Below are positions 1 to 14,126 of a stretch of 64,000 bases of DNA, in pieces. Source of the stretch: Microbacterium sp. LCT-H2 (GTDB lineage: Bacteria; Actinomycetota; Actinomycetes; Actinomycetales; Microbacteriaceae); assembly GCF_001866135.1 (NCBI RefSeq), contig NZ_MODW01000002.1:704917-768916 (forward strand). The letters are read 5' to 3'. Position 1 is the stretch's first letter; every line of letters starts with the position of its first letter. A program made the position numbers and the translations under genes. The notes under the pieces were generated by a model. It searched no databases, was not told where the DNA came from, and saw nothing but the letters and a program-made list of their open reading frames with translations.

Positions 1-565
1 TCAGGCGACGGTCCATCGACGCCTTCTGGATCCAGCGGAACGCCTCGGGCTCGCTCAGGCCCATCTTCTCGTTGAGCAGGCCCTTGGCCCGATCGACGAG
101 CTTGCGGGTCTCGAAGCGCTCGACCATGTCGGCGACCTCGGCCTCGAGGGTGATGATCTGCTCGTGGCGGGCCAGGGCGATCTCGATCGCGGGGAGGAGG
201 TCGTTCGGGGTGAAGGGCTTCACGACGTAGGCCAGGGCTCCGGCCTCGCTCGCCCGCTCCACGAGCTCCTTCTGGCTGAACGCGGTCAGCAGCACGACGG
301 GGGCGATGTTGCCCTTGTGGAGCTTCTCGGCAGCGCTGATGCCGTCGAGCTGGGGCATCTTCACGTCCATGATGACGAGGTCGGGACGCAGCTCGGTGGC
401 GAGGGCCACCGCCGTCTCGCCGTCGCCGGCCTCGCCGACGACATCGAAGCCGTTGTCGCGGAGGATCTCGACGATGTCGAGACGGATCAGCGATTCGTCT
501 TCGGCGACGACGACGCGTCGGGGTGCGGATGCCGTGGGCTGCTCAGCCTGTTCTTGCTCGGTCAC
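1..565 (-). CDS. ANTAR-domain response regulator (PdtaR/AmiR-NasR type), 3' end outside window
   Basis: An N-terminal CheY-like receiver (about residues 20-130) is followed by an ANTAR RNA-binding helix bundle. The receiver shows the acidic pair in VVVAEDE, the phospho-acceptor Asp in VIMDVKMP (near residue 64) and the conserved Lys in VVKPF (near 115). The ANTAR part shows RKLVDRAKGLLNEKMG and EAFRWIQKASMDRR. ANTAR proteins bind paired hairpins in leader RNAs and act as antiterminators when phosphorylated; the partner is normally an orphan histidine kinase, not seen here. The start is taken as GTG, because the ATG eight bases upstream is closed by a stop after three codons. A GGAGGGG run lies just upstream, close to the GTG. 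Reading continues through base 1, and judging by the usual family length only a short C-terminal piece is missing. Confidence 0.88.
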   Translation of the reverse strand, partial: MTEQEQAEQPTASAPRRVVVAEDESLIRLDIVEILRDNGFDVVGEAGDGETAVALATELRPDLVIMDVKMPQLDGISAAEKLHKGNIAPVVLLTAFSQKELVERASEAGALAYVVKPFTPNDLLPAIEIALARHEQIITLEAEVADMVERFETRKLVDRAKGLLNEKMGLSEPEAFRWIQKASMDRRL

Positions 566-641
566 CCCTCCATCCTAACGGAGAGGTCCCCGCCACCGGC
601 TGAAGACGGCGGGCACGCGGGGAACCCTCCCTCGTCTGCGC

Positions 642-647
642 TACAGT
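642..647 (+). promoter_or_regulatory. Putative -10 element (TACAGT) of tRNA-Leu
   Basis: TACAGT lies 18 bases before the first base of the tRNA, which puts a start site about 12 bases upstream of the mature 5' end. I could not pick a convincing -35, so this rests on the -10 match and its position alone. Confidence 0.35.
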
Positions 648-665
648 CGAAGTCGCGAGACACGG

Positions 666-751
666 GCCGGCGTGGCGGAATGGCAGACGCGGAGCACTCA
701 AAATGCTTTGTCCGAGAGGGCGTGTGGGTTCGAGTCCCACCGCCGGCACCA
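666..751 (+). tRNA. tRNA-Leu (anticodon CAA)
   Basis: The acceptor stem is GCCGGCG/CGCCGGC. The D arm holds GCGGAATGGCAGACGC. The anticodon stem GAGCA/TGCTT (with one G-T pair) closes the loop CTCAAAA, which reads codon UUG. A long variable arm (GTCCGAGAGGGCG) marks it as a class II tRNA, and the T arm is GTGGG-TTCGAGT-CCCAC. The discriminator is A and the CCA end is encoded in the DNA. It stands alone between two minus-strand genes. Confidence 0.95.
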
Positions 752-762
752 GTATCGCGAGC

Positions 763-787
763 CCCTCGCCCCGTCACTCGGCGAGGG
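763..787. terminator. Possible bidirectional hairpin between tRNA-Leu and the hydrolase
   Basis: CCCTCGCC (763-770) and GGCGAGGG (780-787) form a perfect 8-bp stem with a 9-nt loop, starting 12 bases after the tRNA and covering the stop codon of the convergent hydrolase gene. There is no U-tract, so termination is only suggested by its position between convergent transcripts. Confidence 0.35.
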
Positions 788-1484
788 CGGCGAGTTCGGC
801 CATCACGCGGGGGTGGGCGAGGATGCGGAAGTGTCCGCCCGTCTCCAGGACGACGTTCTTGGCACCGGGCAGCTCGCTCCCCTCCGGGATGTGCGGATCG
901 AACGCGGCGTAGATCGAGACGATGCGCGCGTTCACGTCGAGCTCCCGCCCCAGCGCGACGATCGAGGGGTCGTCGGGCGCGAACGCCCGCAGCACCCGAC
1001 CGGGCAGGAGCCGCGCATATCGGGAGCCGCCGAACGGCGTCGCGATGGCGAGCATGCCACGGATCCGCGCCCCCTCCGGGCCGGTCATTACCAGCTTCCC
1101 GGCGAGACCGCCCTTGCTGTGGGCGACGAGGAACACGCCGGAGAGGTCGTGCGCGCGCAGGTAGTCGGCCACCTGATCGGCCTCATCCTGCACCGGGAAC
1201 TGGTTGCGGCGCAGCGCATCCACGACATGGACCGGATGACCCCTCTCGTGCAGCGCGACGATGAGCGGCTCCAGGAAGCGCCAGGTCTCGTAGACACCGG
1301 CGAGCACCACGATGGGGGCGCGGTCTCCGGTGGCGAAGTCGTCCGCCTGGTCACGGCCGAAGAACGAGCGGACCTGCCAGAACCCCGCGTAGGCGTAGTC
1401 CGCAGCCCACCAGCCCAGGATCCTCAGGACGCTGATCGTGCCCTCCCCCGTCGGATGGGTGCGGCCGGCACCGCCGTCGGCCAT
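774..1484 (-). CDS. Alpha/beta hydrolase (lipase/esterase-like), 236 aa
   Basis: This is a serine hydrolase of the alpha/beta fold. PIVVLAGVYETW gives the oxyanion-strand region, and VAHSKGGLAG holds the nucleophile Ser in the G/A-x-S-x-G elbow. TPFGGSRYARLLPG follows, and the likely catalytic His is in ETGGHFRIL near the C-terminus. It resembles small secretory-lipase or PGAP1-like esterases; the substrate is unknown. The start is uncertain. The ATG chosen lies 61 bases inside the upstream hydrolase gene, and a GGGGAGGG sequence lies further inside, near LRILGWW, where no standard start codon fits. No signal peptide is clear. It is probably co-transcribed with the hydrolase gene at 1424-2230. 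Confidence 0.75.
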   Translation of the reverse strand: MADGGAGRTHPTGEGTISVLRILGWWAADYAYAGFWQVRSFFGRDQADDFATGDRAPIVVLAGVYETWRFLEPLIVALHERGHPVHVVDALRRNQFPVQDEADQVADYLRAHDLSGVFLVAHSKGGLAGKLVMTGPEGARIRGMLAIATPFGGSRYARLLPGRVLRAFAPDDPSIVALGRELDVNARIVSIYAAFDPHIPEGSELPGAKNVVLETGGHFRILAHPRVMAELAALAE

Positions 1485-2230
1485 GCTCCCGTCGTGTGGG
1501 CCAGGATCGCGGACGCCACCGCCCGGGGCGCGGACTGCTGCGCGACATGATGATGACCGGGGATCTCCACCAATCGCGAGACGGCCGCCGCGTCGCGCAG
1601 CCGCCGGCACCACGCGCGTCCGGCGATCGGATCGTCGCTCCCCCGGACGACGAGCACCGGCACGGTCAGAGCCGCAACCCTCTCCTCCAGGGGATACGCG
1701 AGCATGTGCCGGACCTGACGGAGATACCACCGCACGCCGCAGCGCAGATAGTCGGTGAAGACGACGGCGTTGATCGCAGGGGTCTCACCGAACGTATCGA
1801 GGGCCAGTGCCTGGGCCTGGGCGCGGAGAGTCCGGTGGGCGTCATCGGCGACGGGACCGATCGTCACGACGGTCCGGACGTACTCGGGATGCCGCAGCGC
1901 CGTCTCCACGGCCCACTGCACACCCATCGAGTGCCCGACGAGCACGACCCTGTCGTCGTCGAGGCTCGCCACCACCTGAGCCAGGCCCGCCGCCATCTGC
2001 GGGATGGAGACGTCGAACCGGGGCTTCGGCAGGCCGCCGAAGCCCGGCAGGTCGACGGAGACCACCCGGGTCGTATCGGCGAGCACGGCGTGCAGCCGCG
2101 ACAGGTACCGGTGCGACATCCCGATCCCGTGCACGAGGACCACGGTCGGAGCGGTGCTGCCGGCGGGCCGCGGACTCTCCAGGATGCGGAACGTCAGCCC
2201 GGAGGTGACGAGGAGACGACGGAGGACCAT
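1424..2230 (-). CDS. Alpha/beta hydrolase, 268 aa
   Basis: This is a soluble alpha/beta hydrolase with a complete visible triad: Ser in VLVGHSMGVQ (near residue 100), Asp in VVRGSDDPIAG and His in IPGHHHVAQ. VVLVHGIGMSHR gives the HG oxyanion motif. The fold matches the large AB-hydrolase-1 family (esterases, lactonases, C-C hydrolases), and the substrate cannot be read from sequence. Its 3' end overlaps the next hydrolase gene. It lies downstream of pyk but behind a terminator-like hairpin, so it is probably a separate transcription unit. Confidence 0.83.
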   Translation of the reverse strand: MVLRRLLVTSGLTFRILESPRPAGSTAPTVVLVHGIGMSHRYLSRLHAVLADTTRVVSVDLPGFGGLPKPRFDVSIPQMAAGLAQVVASLDDDRVVLVGHSMGVQWAVETALRHPEYVRTVVTIGPVADDAHRTLRAQAQALALDTFGETPAINAVVFTDYLRCGVRWYLRQVRHMLAYPLEERVAALTVPVLVVRGSDDPIAGRAWCRRLRDAAAVSRLVEIPGHHHVAQQSAPRAVASAILAHTTGAWPTAVPAAPIRRGRARSAS

Positions 2231-2296
2231 GGCAGCACGCTAACCGAGACCGCCGCCCCCGGCCGAGAGGCTTGACGCCCCGGCCCGGAGATGACA

Positions 2297-2328
2297 GAGA
2301 GGGGCGAGGCCGAAGCCCCACCCCTCTC
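2297..2328 (-). terminator. Intrinsic-type terminator hairpin after pyk
   Basis: Fourteen bases past the pyk stop, GAGAGGGG pairs with CCCCTCTC. A second inner stem GGC-TTCG-GCC closes on a UUCG tetraloop. The tail is not U-rich, which is common for high-GC actinobacterial terminators. Confidence 0.7.
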
Positions 2329-2341
2329 GGAACGCCCTGCG

Positions 2342-3793
2342 TCAGACGCCGGCCTTGTAGATCGGCGCGGCGCCACGGAGCGCATCGCCGACCTTGTGCA
2401 CGCGCAGGTCGTTCGTGGATCCGATGATCCCGGGAGGGGAACCGGAGATGACGACGACCTTGTCCCCCTCGACGGCGAGGCCGTTCCCGAGGAGGTACTC
2501 GTCGACCTGGTGGTACATGAGGTCGGTGTGCTGCACCATGTCAACGAGCGTGGAGCGCAGGCCCCAGGTGAGCGCCATCCGACGACGGATGCCCGGCTCC
2601 GGCGTGAAGGCCAGCATCGGGATGCGGGAGCGCAGGCGGGACAGACGGCGCGCCGAGTCGCCCGACTGCGTGAAGACGCACAGGAACTTGGCGTCCACGA
2701 ACTCCGCGACCTCGAGGGCCGCGAGCGTGATGGCCCCACCCTGCGTGCGCGGCTTCGTGGTGAGCGGCAGGATGCGCTCCAGACCGTGCTCCTCCGTCGA
2801 CTCGATGATCCGGGCCATCGTCTCGACGACGACGACCGGGTAGTCGCCCACGCTGGTCTCGCCGGAGAGCATGACCGCGTCGGCACCGTCGAGGACGGCG
2901 TTGGCGACGTCGGAGGTCTCGGCGCGGGTCGGCACCGGGCTGTTGATCATCGACTCGAGCATCTGCGTCGCCACGATCACGGGCTTGGCGTTGCGACGGG
3001 CCAGCTCGACGGCGCGCTTCTGCACGATCGGGACGGCTTCGAGCGGCAGCTCCACGCCGAGGTCGCCACGGGCGACCATGATGCCGTCGAACGCGTCGAC
3101 GATCTCTTCGAGCGCGTCGACGGCCTGCGGCTTCTCGATCTTGGCGATGACCGGGACGCGGACGCCCTCCTCCGCCATGATCTCGTGCACGCGGGTCACG
3201 TCCGAGGCGTTGCGCACGAACGACAGCGCGATGAGGTCGGCACCGGTCCGGAGGCCCCAGCGGAGGTCCTCCTCGTCCTTCTCGCTGAGCGCGGGGACGT
3301 TGACGGCGACGCCGGGCAGGTTGATGCCCTTGTTGTTCGAGACGGCGCCGGCGACGACGACGCGCGTGGTGACGGTCACGCCGTCGGTCTCGACGACCTC
3401 GACGCGCACCTTGCCGTCGTCGATCAGCAGGAAGTCGCCGGGCTTGACGTCCTGAGGAAGGCCCTTGAACGTCGTGCCGCAGATCTCCTTGTTGCCGATG
3501 ATGTCCTCGGTGGTGATCTTGAAGATGTCGCCCTTGGCGAGCTCGTACGGGCCGTCCTCGAACCGGCCCAGACGGATCTTCGGACCCTGGAGGTCCACGA
3601 GGATGGCGACGGCACGACCGGAGTCCTCCGCCGCACGGCGCACGTTCGCGTAGTTGTTCTCGTGCACGGAGTAGTCACCGTGGCTGAGGTTCAGTCGGGC
3701 GACGTCCACACCCGCATCGATCAGTGCGCGCACCGTCTCATACGTGGAAGTGGCGGGGCCCAGGGTGGCGACGATTTTCGCGCGTCTCAACAT
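2342..3793 (-). CDS. pyk: Pyruvate kinase
   Basis: This enzyme catalyses the last step of glycolysis, phosphoenolpyruvate + ADP to pyruvate + ATP, in the cytoplasm. At 483 aa it has full family length. It starts MLRRAKIVATLGPAT, the typical pyruvate kinase N-terminus. The active-site signature VPVIAKIEKPQAV carries the catalytic Lys near residue 216. It is followed by the metal-binding VARGDLGVEL and by VATQMLESM, with the C-terminal regulatory domain to the end. GGAGAC precedes the ATG. It is the last gene of the rightward-lying glt-pyk group, and a hairpin follows it. Confidence 0.97.
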   Translation of the reverse strand: MLRRAKIVATLGPATSTYETVRALIDAGVDVARLNLSHGDYSVHENNYANVRRAAEDSGRAVAILVDLQGPKIRLGRFEDGPYELAKGDIFKITTEDIIGNKEICGTTFKGLPQDVKPGDFLLIDDGKVRVEVVETDGVTVTTRVVVAGAVSNNKGINLPGVAVNVPALSEKDEEDLRWGLRTGADLIALSFVRNASDVTRVHEIMAEEGVRVPVIAKIEKPQAVDALEEIVDAFDGIMVARGDLGVELPLEAVPIVQKRAVELARRNAKPVIVATQMLESMINSPVPTRAETSDVANAVLDGADAVMLSGETSVGDYPVVVVETMARIIESTEEHGLERILPLTTKPRTQGGAITLAALEVAEFVDAKFLCVFTQSGDSARRLSRLRSRIPMLAFTPEPGIRRRMALTWGLRSTLVDMVQHTDLMYHQVDEYLLGNGLAVEGDKVVVISGSPPGIIGSTNDLRVHKVGDALRGAAPIYKAGV

Positions 3794-3846
3794 GTCTCCA
3801 GGGTAGAAGTGGGGGATTACAAACAGGCGACACTGCCGGCCTCAGC

Positions 3847-5305
3847 CTACGCGGGCTGGAGGCCGATCGCGACATCGCTCGGGCGCACCGGCTCCGGCAG
3901 CACGGTGGTGCCCATGAGGAAGCGGTCGACGTTCGCCGCCGCCGCCCGGCCCTCCGCGATCGCCCAGACGATGAGCGACTGCCCGCGTCCCGCGTCCCCG
4001 GCGACGAACACGCCGGGGATCGACGACTCGTAGCTCGCGGCGCGACGGAAGGCGCCGCGCTCGGTCACCTCCGGCCGGGTGTCCTCGGTGTAGCCGTCCT
4101 GCTCCGGTCCGGTGAAGCCCATCGCGATGAGCACCAGGTCGGCCGGGATCTCCCGCTCCGTACCGCTCTTGGGCACGCGGCGACCGTCGATGTACTCGGT
4201 CTCGGCCACGCGCAGCGCGCGGACCTCGCCGACGTCGTTCGACAGGAACTCCACGGTCGAGGCGAGGAAGACCCGCTCTCCGCCCTCCTCGTGAGCCGAG
4301 GCCACCTCGAAGATCGTAGGCATCATCGGCCACGGCTGGTGATCCGGCCGCGTCTCGCTCGGCTGCTTGCCGATGGCGAGGTTGGTGACGCTGAGCGCGC
4401 CCTGGCGGTGCGCGGTGCCGATGCAGTCGGCGCCCGTGTCGCCGCCGCCGATGACGATGACGTGCTTGCCCTCGGCGGTGATCTGGTCCGGGACGGTGTC
4501 GCCGGCGACCGCGTGGTTCGACTCGACGAGGTACTCCATCGCGAAGTGGACGCCGTCGAGGTCGCGACCGGGGATCGGCAGGTCGCGCGGGACCGTGGCG
4601 CCGGTGGCGATGACGACCGCGTCGTACCGGGCGCGCAGGTCGGCCCAGGAGATGTCCTTGCCGATCTCGACGCCGGCACGGAACCGCGTGCCCTCCTCCT
4701 GCATCTGGCGCAGGCGCGCTTCGAGCTGGCTCTTCTCCATCTTGAAGTCCGGGATGCCGTAGCGCAGCAGGCCGCCGATGCGGTCGTCACGCTCGAAGAC
4801 GGCGACGGTGTGGCCGGCGCGGGTGAGCTGCTGGGCGGCGGCGAGACCGGCGGGGCCCGAGCCCACGACGGCCACGGTCTTGCCCGTCAGACGCTCCGGC
4901 GGCTCCGGCTCGACCCAGCCCTTGGCGAAGGCCTCGTCGATGATGGAGACCTCGATCTGCTTGATCGTCACGGCCGGCTGGTTGATGCCGAGGACGCACG
5001 AGCTCTCGCACGGCGCCGGGCAGAGTCGTCCCGTGAACTCCGGGAAGTTGTTCGTCGCGTGCAGCCGCTCGATCGCCGCGCGCCCCTCCCCGCGCCAGGT
5101 GAGGTCGTTCCACTCCGGGATGAGGTTGCCCAGGGGGCAGCCGGAGTGGCAGAAGGGCACGCCGCAGTCCATGCAGCGACTGGCCTGGCGACGGAGCACC
5201 GCCTTGTCGCCGGGCTCGTACACCTCTTTCCAGTCCATGATGCGCACGGGCACCGGACGGCGAGCGGGAAGTTCCCGCTCGGTCACCTTCAGAAAGCCTT
5301 TGGGG

Positions 5306-5313
<8 letters not shown>
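3847..5313 (-). CDS. gltD: Glutamate synthase (NADPH) small subunit
   Basis: This is the beta subunit of GOGAT, which passes electrons from NADPH through FAD to the large subunit for glutamate synthesis from glutamine and 2-oxoglutarate. Two N-terminal cysteine clusters for 4Fe-4S centres are visible: [17 protein letters not shown] (near residue 47) and [12 protein letters not shown] (near 100). The FAD fold [10 protein letters not shown] lies near 154 and the NADPH fold [10 protein letters not shown] near 288. Length 488 aa is normal. Its start overlaps the gltB stop by 8 bases, consistent with translational coupling of the two subunits. Confidence 0.97.
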
Positions 5314-9883
<4,570 letters not shown>

Positions 9884-9971
9884 CAGTTACCGTCCTCAGA
9901 TCTTCAGTGAAACCCGGGGACGTCGTCGGCCCGCTCGTTCAGTGCAATGGTTCTCCCGCCGCGAGTCGGCG

Positions 9972-10997
9972 TTATCGGGAGCCGTCCCCGCTCGAGGGAG
10001 CAGCGCTTGTGGCAGTGGCTCCGGCGGCGACTTCTTCGGCCGGAGGCTCGCTCACGTCCACGAAATCAGAGGGATTGTCCTGCGATTGTACATCAGCGTC
10101 CACGTCCTTCCGTCCGCGGCCCGGCTGGTACGGCGAGGGCTCGAGACCGGGGTGACGGCGCGTCTGCACCACGAGGATGACGAGGCCGAGGACCACGCCG
10201 ATGATGGCGGCCCAGACGTTGCTGCGCAGGCCCAGGATGATCTCGCTCGGGTCGATGCGGATCGACTCCCACAGGATGCGTCCGGCGCTGTACCAGATGA
10301 GGTAGATCGCGAAGAGACGACCCCACTGGAAGAACAGCTTCCGGCCGAGCCACAGCAGCACGAGGACGCCGAGGCCGTTCCAGATGACCTCGTACAGGAA
10401 GGTCGGGTGGAAGAGGGTGCCCTCGGGGAGACCGGGAGGGAAGGCCGAGTTGTCGGACGGGATCTCCAGTCCCCACGGCAGGTCGGTCGGCAGGCCGTAG
10501 AGCTCCTTGTTGAACCAGTTACCGAACCGGCCCATCGCCTGCGCGAGGAGCAGTCCGGGAGCCAGCGCGTCCGCGAACGTCCAGAAGCGGATGCCCGTCC
10601 ACCGGCAGCCCAGGTAGGCGCCGACGGCACCGCCGATGAGCGCACCGAAGATCGCGATGCCACCCTCCCAGATCGCCCAGACCGAGCCCGGTTCGAACGG
10701 GTTCCAGGTGTTCTTGCCCTCGCCGAAGTAGAAGTTCGGGTGGGTGAGCACGTGGAAGATGCGCGCGCCGATGATGGCGAGCGGCACCGCGAGAATGGAG
10801 ATGTCGATGACCACCCACGGCTCTGCGCCGCGCTTGGTGAGACGGTGGTTCGTCATCAGCACGGCGACGATGATGCCGGCGATGATGCACAGCGCGTAGA
10901 AGTGGATCCGGAGCGGGCCGAGATCGATGTACGAGACGGACGGGCTCGGGATGCTGGCGAGCACGCCGGTGGCGGTGCTGTGGAGCGCGGAGGACAT
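9972..10997 (-). CDS. lgt: Prolipoprotein diacylglyceryl transferase
   Basis: This inner-membrane enzyme moves diacylglyceryl from phosphatidylglycerol to the lipobox Cys of prelipoproteins. The Lgt signature GRFGNWFNKELYG is intact near residue 157, within about seven hydrophobic segments. The C-terminal tail (about 60 residues) is hydrophilic and rich in Pro/Glu/Ala/Ser, as often in actinobacteria. The ATG (MSSALHSTATG) is chosen because the hydrophobic core starts soon after it; an upstream in-frame ATG would reach into trpA. It sits directly after trpA with a 10-base gap, the usual actinobacterial trp-lgt arrangement. Confidence 0.95.
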   Translation of the reverse strand: MSSALHSTATGVLASIPSPSVSYIDLGPLRIHFYALCIIAGIIVAVLMTNHRLTKRGAEPWVVIDISILAVPLAIIGARIFHVLTHPNFYFGEGKNTWNPFEPGSVWAIWEGGIAIFGALIGGAVGAYLGCRWTGIRFWTFADALAPGLLLAQAMGRFGNWFNKELYGLPTDLPWGLEIPSDNSAFPPGLPEGTLFHPTFLYEVIWNGLGVLVLLWLGRKLFFQWGRLFAIYLIWYSAGRILWESIRIDPSEIILGLRSNVWAAIIGVVLGLVILVVQTRRHPGLEPSPYQPGRGRKDVDADVQSQDNPSDFVDVSEPPAEEVAAGATATSAAPSSGDGSR

Positions 10998-11007
10998 GAG
11001 TGCGATC

Positions 11008-11811
11008 CTACTTCTCTGAGGCGAAGCGCGCCGACGCGGTGCCGGCGGCCAGGGTTCGGGTGACGTCGGCGAGGGCCGGCACGCCGCCGTCGCGGAGGGC
11101 GCGGACGAGCGCGGTGCCCACGATGGCCCCGTCGGCATACTCGGACACGCCCGCGATCTGCTCCGGCGTCGAGATGCCGATGCCGACGCAGGCGCGGCGG
11201 GCGCCGTGGTCGCGGAGCCGCGACACGAGGGTGCGCGCCGCACGGTCGAGCTCGGCCCGCTCCCCCGTGATGCCCATGGTCGAGACGGTGTAGACGAAGC
11301 CCGTCGAGGACCGCACGACGAGGTCGAGGCGCTCGTCAGACGAGGTCGGAGCCGCGAGGAAGACCCGGTCGAGACCGAGCCGCTCGCTGGCCGCCATCCA
11401 CTCGCCTGCGGCCTCCGGGGTGATGTCCGGGGTGATCAGACCCGCGCCGCCCGCGGCGAGCAGGTCCTCGGCATACCGGTCCACCCCGTACTGCAGCACC
11501 GGGTTCCAGTAGGTCATCACGAGGACGGGGACGTCGGTGGCAGCGGTGATCGCACGGATCGCCGTGAAGAGGTCCTTCATCCGGAAGCCCGCAGCGAGGG
11601 CCTTGGTCGTCGCCTCCTGGATGATGGCGCCGTCCATGACGGGATCGCTGTAGGGCGGGCCGAGCTCGATGATGTCCACGCCGTTCTCGGCGAGGGCGAT
11701 CGCGGCCTGGATGCTGGTCTCCAGGTCGGGGAAGCCGACGGGCAGGTAGCCGACGAAGGCGCTGCGGCCGGCGTCGTGCGCACGCTGGATGGCCTGTTCG
11801 ACGCGGCTCAC
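11008..11811 (-). CDS. trpA: Tryptophan synthase alpha chain
   Basis: It cleaves indole-3-glycerol phosphate to indole, which is channelled to TrpB. The catalytic Glu lies in [12 protein letters not shown] and the catalytic Asp in the same loop (PYSDPVMDG), near residues 48 and 58. Phosphate-binding glycines appear in [10 protein letters not shown] and GAIVGTALV. Length 267 aa is normal. The start overlaps the trpB stop by 4 bases, as expected for stoichiometric alpha2-beta2 production. Confidence 0.96.
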   Translation of the reverse strand: MSRVEQAIQRAHDAGRSAFVGYLPVGFPDLETSIQAAIALAENGVDIIELGPPYSDPVMDGAIIQEATTKALAAGFRMKDLFTAIRAITAATDVPVLVMTYWNPVLQYGVDRYAEDLLAAGGAGLITPDITPEAAGEWMAASERLGLDRVFLAAPTSSDERLDLVVRSSTGFVYTVSTMGITGERAELDRAARTLVSRLRDHGARRACVGIGISTPEQIAGVSEYADGAIVGTALVRALRDGGVPALADVTRTLAAGTASARFASEK

Positions 11812-13076
11812 AGCTGCGGCTCTCCCTTCGAGGCCGCGTCCTCGGCGGCGCTCTCGTCGGACACGTCGTGCGCGAGGGCGTCCTCGTCGTAGAGCTCGAA
11901 GTAGCGGGCGGCGGTGTCCATGTCCTTGTCGCCGCGACCGGAGAGGCAGATCGCGATCAGGCCGTCGGAGCCGAGCTCGCGGCCGATCCGCAGCGCGCCG
12001 GCGAGGGCATGGGCCGACTCGATGGCGGGGATGATCCCCTCGGTCCGGCTGAGCAGCCGCAGGGCCTGCATCGCTTCGTCGTCGGTGGCCGGGACGTACT
12101 CGGCGCGACCGATGTCGGCCAGCCAGGAGTGCTCAGGGCCCACGCCCGGGTAGTCGAGACCCGCGGAGATCGAGTGCGATTCGACCGTCTGGCCGTCTTC
12201 GTCCTGCAGCACGTACGTCTTCGCGCCGTGCAGCACGCCGGGCCGACCGCGCTCGATGGAGGCGGCGTGCTTGTCGGTGTCGACGCCGTCGCCCGCCGCC
12301 TCCACGCCGTACAACCGCACGCCCTCGTCGTCCAGGAACGCATCGAACATGCCGATCGCGTTGGACCCGCCACCGACACAGGCGACGACGGCGTCCGGGA
12401 GCCGGCCGACCTCGTCGAGGATCTGGGCGCGGGCCTCCTCCCCGATGATCTTCTGGAAGTCGCGGACCATCGCCGGGAACGGGTGCGGGCCCGCGGCGGT
12501 GCCGAAGATGTAGTTGGTGGTCTCGACCGAGGCCACCCAATCGCGGTAGGCGTCGTTGATCGCGTCCTTCAACGTGCGCGATCCGGAAGTCACCGCGACG
12601 ACCTCGGCGCCCAGCAGACGCATGCGGGCGACGTTCAGCGCCTGCCGCTCGGTGTCGACCTCGCCCATGTAGATGGTGCAGTCCAGCCCGAACAGCGCCG
12701 CAGCGGTCGCCGTCGCGACGCCGTGCTGCCCCGCTCCGGTCTCGGCGATGACCCGAGTCTTGCCGAGGCGCTTGGTGAGCAGGGCCTGGCCCAGCACGTT
12801 GTTGATCTTGTGCGAACCGGTGTGGTTGAGGTCCTCGCGCTTGAGGAAGACCCGCGCGCCGCCCGCGTGCTCGGCGAACCGGGGCACCTCGGTGAGCGCG
12901 GAGGGGCGCCCGGCATAGGACGACAGCAGATGGGCGAGCTCGGCTCGGAACTCCGGGTCGGCGATGGCCTCCTCGTACGCGACGGTGAGCTCGTCGATCG
13001 CGGCGACCAGGGATTCCGGCATGTACCGTCCTCCGAACTCGCCGAAGAACGGACCGTGCTGGTCGCGCAGACTCAC
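11808..13076 (-). CDS. trpB: Tryptophan synthase beta chain
   Basis: This PLP enzyme condenses indole and serine to tryptophan. The Schiff-base Lys lies in HTGSHKINN (near residue 88), and the PLP phosphate loop [10 protein letters not shown] lies near 237. It is a standard TrpB1, starting [18 protein letters not shown]. At 422 aa it carries a short acidic C-terminal tail of about 20 residues. It overlaps trpC by 4 bases (ATGA). Confidence 0.97.
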   Translation of the reverse strand: MSLRDQHGPFFGEFGGRYMPESLVAAIDELTVAYEEAIADPEFRAELAHLLSSYAGRPSALTEVPRFAEHAGGARVFLKREDLNHTGSHKINNVLGQALLTKRLGKTRVIAETGAGQHGVATATAAALFGLDCTIYMGEVDTERQALNVARMRLLGAEVVAVTSGSRTLKDAINDAYRDWVASVETTNYIFGTAAGPHPFPAMVRDFQKIIGEEARAQILDEVGRLPDAVVACVGGGSNAIGMFDAFLDDEGVRLYGVEAAGDGVDTDKHAASIERGRPGVLHGAKTYVLQDEDGQTVESHSISAGLDYPGVGPEHSWLADIGRAEYVPATDDEAMQALRLLSRTEGIIPAIESAHALAGALRIGRELGSDGLIAICLSGRGDKDMDTAARYFELYDEDALAHDVSDESAAEDAASKGEPQL

Positions 13077-13849
13077 TTCGCCTCCAGGAAGCTCTCGAGA
13101 GTGGCGACCGGGTCTCCGGTCACCAGGGCCTCCCCGATCAACACGACATCGGCACCGACCGAACGGTAGTGCGCGACGTCGGCCGGGGTGAGCACCGCGG
13201 ACTCCGCGATCTTGATCGCCGAGTCGGGGATGCGGCCCACGAGCCGGCCGAACAGATCGCGGTCGAGCTCGAGGGTCTTGAGATTGCGGGCGTTCACGCC
13301 GATCAGGGCGGCGCCGAGATCGATCGCGGCGTCCAGCTCGTCCGCGGAGTGGGTCTCCACGAGCGGGGTCATGCCGAGCTCGAGGATGAACCCGTACAGG
13401 TCGCGGAGGACGTCGGGCTCCAGGCCCGCGACGATCAGGAGCACGAGATCGGCACCCGCGGCACGGGCCTCCAGCACCTGGTACCGGGTGGCGATGAAGT
13501 CCTTCCGGAGAACCGGCAGTGAGACCCGGGCGGTGACCGCCTCCAGATCGGCCAGACTGCCGCCGAAGCGGCGCTCCTCCGTGAGGACGCTGATCGCGGA
13601 GGCGCCGCCGGTCTCGTAGAGCGCGGCCTGGTGCGCGGGATCCGGGATCTCCGCGAGGGCACCGCGGGACGGACTCGCCCGCTTCACCTCGGCGATGATC
13701 TTCACCCGGTCGGCGGGAGCGAGGAACGACAGCGCGTCCTTCGCCGCGGGGCGCGCGAGGGCGTCACGCTCCACGACCGAGAGCGGACGGGACTCGGAAC
13801 GACGCTCGGCGTCTGCGACAGCGCCGGCCGTCAGGTCGGCGAGGACCAC
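13073..13849 (-). CDS. trpC: Indole-3-glycerol phosphate synthase
   Basis: This TIM-barrel enzyme makes indole-3-glycerol phosphate from Cd[15 protein letters not shown] (Lys near residue 55) and VLRKDFI carry the two conserved catalytic lysines. [11 protein letters not shown] and [12 protein letters not shown] form the phosphate site. The start is taken as GTG ([11 protein letters not shown]), which shares one base with the TAG stop of the upstream small gene. That gives a coupled TAGTG junction and a normal 258-aa protein. It is monofunctional, with no TrpF fusion. Confidence 0.95.
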   Translation of the reverse strand: MVLADLTAGAVADAERRSESRPLSVVERDALARPAAKDALSFLAPADRVKIIAEVKRASPSRGALAEIPDPAHQAALYETGGASAISVLTEERRFGGSLADLEAVTARVSLPVLRKDFIATRYQVLEARAAGADLVLLIVAGLEPDVLRDLYGFILELGMTPLVETHSADELDAAIDLGAALIGVNARNLKTLELDRDLFGRLVGRIPDSAIKIAESAVLTPADVAHYRSVGADVVLIGEALVTGDPVATLESFLEAK

Positions 13850-14079
13850 TAGTGCGCCTTCGGAGCGTACTTGGGACCCTTCACGCCGTATCCCGCCTTC
13901 GCGAGCACCCAGCCGACGATCGCCCCGATCGGGATCAGCGCGGCGGAGATCCACACCAGGGTCGGCTGCTCGAAGCAGAACGCGACGGTCGCGGCGGCGA
14001 AGCCGACGAGCATGATCACGACGGCGGTCCAGGCCGCAGGCGAGTGTCCGTGGCCGGGGTCAGCGATCGGGTTGGTCAT
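13849..14079 (-). CDS. HGxxPAAW-type small membrane protein
   Basis: A 76-aa protein of the actinobacterial HGxxPAAW family, usually found in the trp operon. The signature is present as HGHSPAAW at residues 10-17. Two hydrophobic helices follow (about 19-36 and 42-60), then a basic tail, GYGVKGPKYAPKAH. Function is unknown. It is coupled to trpC by a one-base overlap and preceded by GGAGGAGAAC. Confidence 0.9.
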   Translation of the reverse strand: MTNPIADPGHGHSPAAWTAVVIMLVGFAAATVAFCFEQPTLVWISAALIPIGAIVGWVLAKAGYGVKGPKYAPKAH

Positions 14080-14126
14080 GTTCTCCTCCGGGGGACGACG
14101 TGGGATCTGGATTCAGTCTATCGGGG

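Noticed and set aside
2291..4033. Long plus-strand frame opposite pyk
   Set aside because: Mirror of the pyk coding frame; no motif, no ribosome-binding site, and pyk is unambiguous.
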